A model generated the notes under the pieces. That model was not told where the DNA came from. It searched no databases and was given only the letters and a program-made list of their open reading frames with translations. The translations under genes and the position numbers were made by a program. Below, piece after piece: positions 5,355 to 6,568 of a stretch of DNA of 6,568 nucleotides; the stretch's first letter is position 1, and each line of letters begins with the position of its first letter. Where the stretch lies: contig DJWZ01000120.1 in the NCBI GenBank assembly GCA_002449535.1, forward strand, positions 1 to 6,568. The letters run 5' to 3'. The DNA is from Prevotellaceae bacterium UBA7017. GTDB lineage: Bacteria; Bacteroidota; Bacteroidia; Bacteroidales; Bacteroidaceae.

Positions 5355-6568
5355 ATGAAAACCACAAACATCAATTCCTCTCTTAAACATCCATTGGGAC
5401 TTTGTTTCCTGATGATGTTCCTGTTATCATTTAGTGTCAGTTCTCAGGCACAGAATCCTTACCTCCCTCTATGGGAACATCTTCCAGACGGTGAGCCACG
5501 CGTATTTGAAGACCCTGATAATCCAGGCAAATATCGTGCCTATATCATCGGTTCTCACGACGTTCACTTTACCAAGTATTGTGGCAACGACATCCGTATG
5601 TGGTCAGCACCAGTTGAAGACCTCTCCCAATGGCGTGACGAAGGTCCTATCTTCTCTTGGTATGTCAATGGACAGTGGGACACTATGTATGCCCCTGACT
5701 TGGTAGTGACAACCGACCGTTCTACAGGTAAGAAGACATATTGGCTCTATCCTCACTCTCGCGGTAACGGACGTGTTCCTATGGTTTGTAAGGGTGACCG
5801 ACCAAATGGTCCTTTTACACCTGTAAATCTTACTCCTGACGGCACCCGTTGTCTGCCTGGTTCCAAGATAGACTTCGACCCATCAGTGTTTGTTGAGCCT
5901 GTCAATGACAAGAAGGATAAGGACTATGCTAAGGGCTACCGTGCTTACGTCTTCTATGGTTTCCAACACTCTACAGCCTTTGAGCTCGACCAGAACACCA
6001 TGTATTCACAGCGTGAGGGAACAGAGGTGATAGACCCATTCATTCCTGCCGTTAGTCGCGACGGAAAACTTCTCGACAAGGAAGGCAGCGAATACAAAGC
6101 CCTTTATAAGGGACAAAACCCTCGTGATTTCAACTTCTTCGAGGCAAGCAGCATTCGTCAGGTAGGTAATAAGTATGTAATGGTATTCTCTGGCTATTCC
6201 GGTCCTGAATACGGTCTTGGCAATACCAACAGCGCACTGCGTTACGCCTATGGCGATTCTCCACTTGGTCCTTGGCGTTCTGGTGGTGTGTTGGTTGACT
6301 CCCGTGGTGTAGTACCAAATGCTGATGGCACAAAGCTCATCACTACCAATGCAGCTCACAATACTCACGGTTCTATCGAGCAGATTAATGGTCAGTGGTA
6401 TGTATTCTATCATCGTCCTCCACGCGGTTTCGCTAATGCCCGTCAGGCAATGGTGGCTCCTGTAAAGATAGAATACGACAAGAAACCTGTTGCCAAAGGT
6501 GGTAAGGTGCGCATCGTTGCATACGACCCATTTGCTCCAAACAACGAATGGACAGCAAAGGCTTCTGA
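5355..6568 (+). CDS. Secreted glycoside hydrolase family 43 enzyme, N-terminal part (partial)
   Basis: The frame from ATG 5355 is open to the right edge (404 codons plus 2 bases, no stop). Residues 1-32 are a type I signal peptide: hydrophobic core about 14-30, likely cut after SQA at 32, with no lipobox cysteine, so the product should be exported to the periplasm or beyond. The rest resembles the five-bladed propeller of GH43 enzymes that act on xylose- or arabinose-containing glycans. Visible motifs are LPDGEPRVF (43-51) with candidate general base Asp45, GSHD (66-69), YAPDLV (112-117), FDPSVF (174-179) with the pKa-modulating Asp175, FFEASSIR (261-268) with candidate acid Glu263, and NTHGSIEQINGQWYVFYHR (336-354) with the conserved His338. 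Catalytic roles are assigned by motif, and substrate cannot be told. A further C-terminal domain may lie outside. All 21 Arg codons are CGN, unlike trpB. It is divergent from trp and probably functionally unrelated to it. Confidence 0.92.
   Translation, partial: MKTTNINSSLKHPLGLCFLMMFLLSFSVSSQAQNPYLPLWEHLPDGEPRVFEDPDNPGKYRAYIIGSHDVHFTKYCGNDIRMWSAPVEDLSQWRDEGPIFSWYVNGQWDTMYAPDLVVTTDRSTGKKTYWLYPHSRGNGRVPMVCKGDRPNGPFTPVNLTPDGTRCLPGSKIDFDPSVFVEPVNDKKDKDYAKGYRAYVFYGFQHSTAFELDQNTMYSQREGTEVIDPFIPAVSRDGKLLDKEGSEYKALYKGQNPRDFNFFEASSIRQVGNKYVMVFSGYSGPEYGLGNTNSALRYAYGDSPLGPWRSGGVLVDSRGVVPNADGTKLITTNAAHNTHGSIEQINGQWYVFYHRPPRGFANARQAMVAPVKIEYDKKPVAKGGKVRIVAYDPFAPNNEWTAKAS

Noticed and set aside
6006..6413. 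135-codon minus-strand open frame inside the GH43 gene (and a 67-codon frame within it).
   Set aside because: It lies wholly opposite the conserved GH43 frame, has no recognisable family sequence and is a by-product of the biased codon use of that gene.

Overview
The window comes from a member of the Bacteroidota and looks Prevotella-like. Four things point there: the gene order trpB-trpE-trpG-trpD-trpC; protein sequences that resemble Bacteroides/Prevotella Trp enzymes; promoters of the TTTG / TAnnTTTG type used by this phylum; and mostly AT-rich, Shine-Dalgarno-poor translation starts. The species assignment is inference; no search was run.

Layout. On the minus strand, read from right to left, lies most of a tryptophan operon: promoter (about 5171-5141), a 20-codon leader peptide with three consecutive Trp codons (5081-5019), an intrinsic terminator (4975-4942), a block of 13-nt purine-rich repeats (4938-4876), then trpB (4836-3631), trpE (3587-2193), trpG (2145-1582), trpD (1445-435) and the first 144 codons of trpC (432 to the window edge). 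On the plus strand, diverging from the operon, is the 5' part of a secreted family-43 glycoside hydrolase gene (5355 to the right edge, no stop in the window). It has its own TAnnTTTG -7 element and a pair of small palindromes upstream.

How it works together. TrpE and TrpG form anthranilate synthase, TrpD adds the phosphoribosyl group, TrpC closes the indole ring, and TrpB condenses indole with serine. TrpF and TrpA are expected beyond the left edge. The main point of the window is the leader. The sequence supports classical ribosome-mediated attenuation: a ribosome stalled on TGG TGG TGG leaves free a segment made of the last leader codons and the stop codon. That segment can form 15 base pairs (one bulge, two G.U) with the terminator stem-loop and so disrupt it. 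A ribosome that reaches the stop codon covers the segment and lets the terminator form. The leader is too short to be found by ordinary gene calling.

Three of the untranslated gaps of the operon contain tandem repeats of different period: 13 nt before trpB, 7 nt between trpE and trpG, and 22 nt between trpG and trpD. The 22-bp array is built on the palindrome ATACGTAT and runs into the end of trpG. The trpB-trpE gap holds a short degenerate repeat that includes an unusually good Shine-Dalgarno sequence for trpE.
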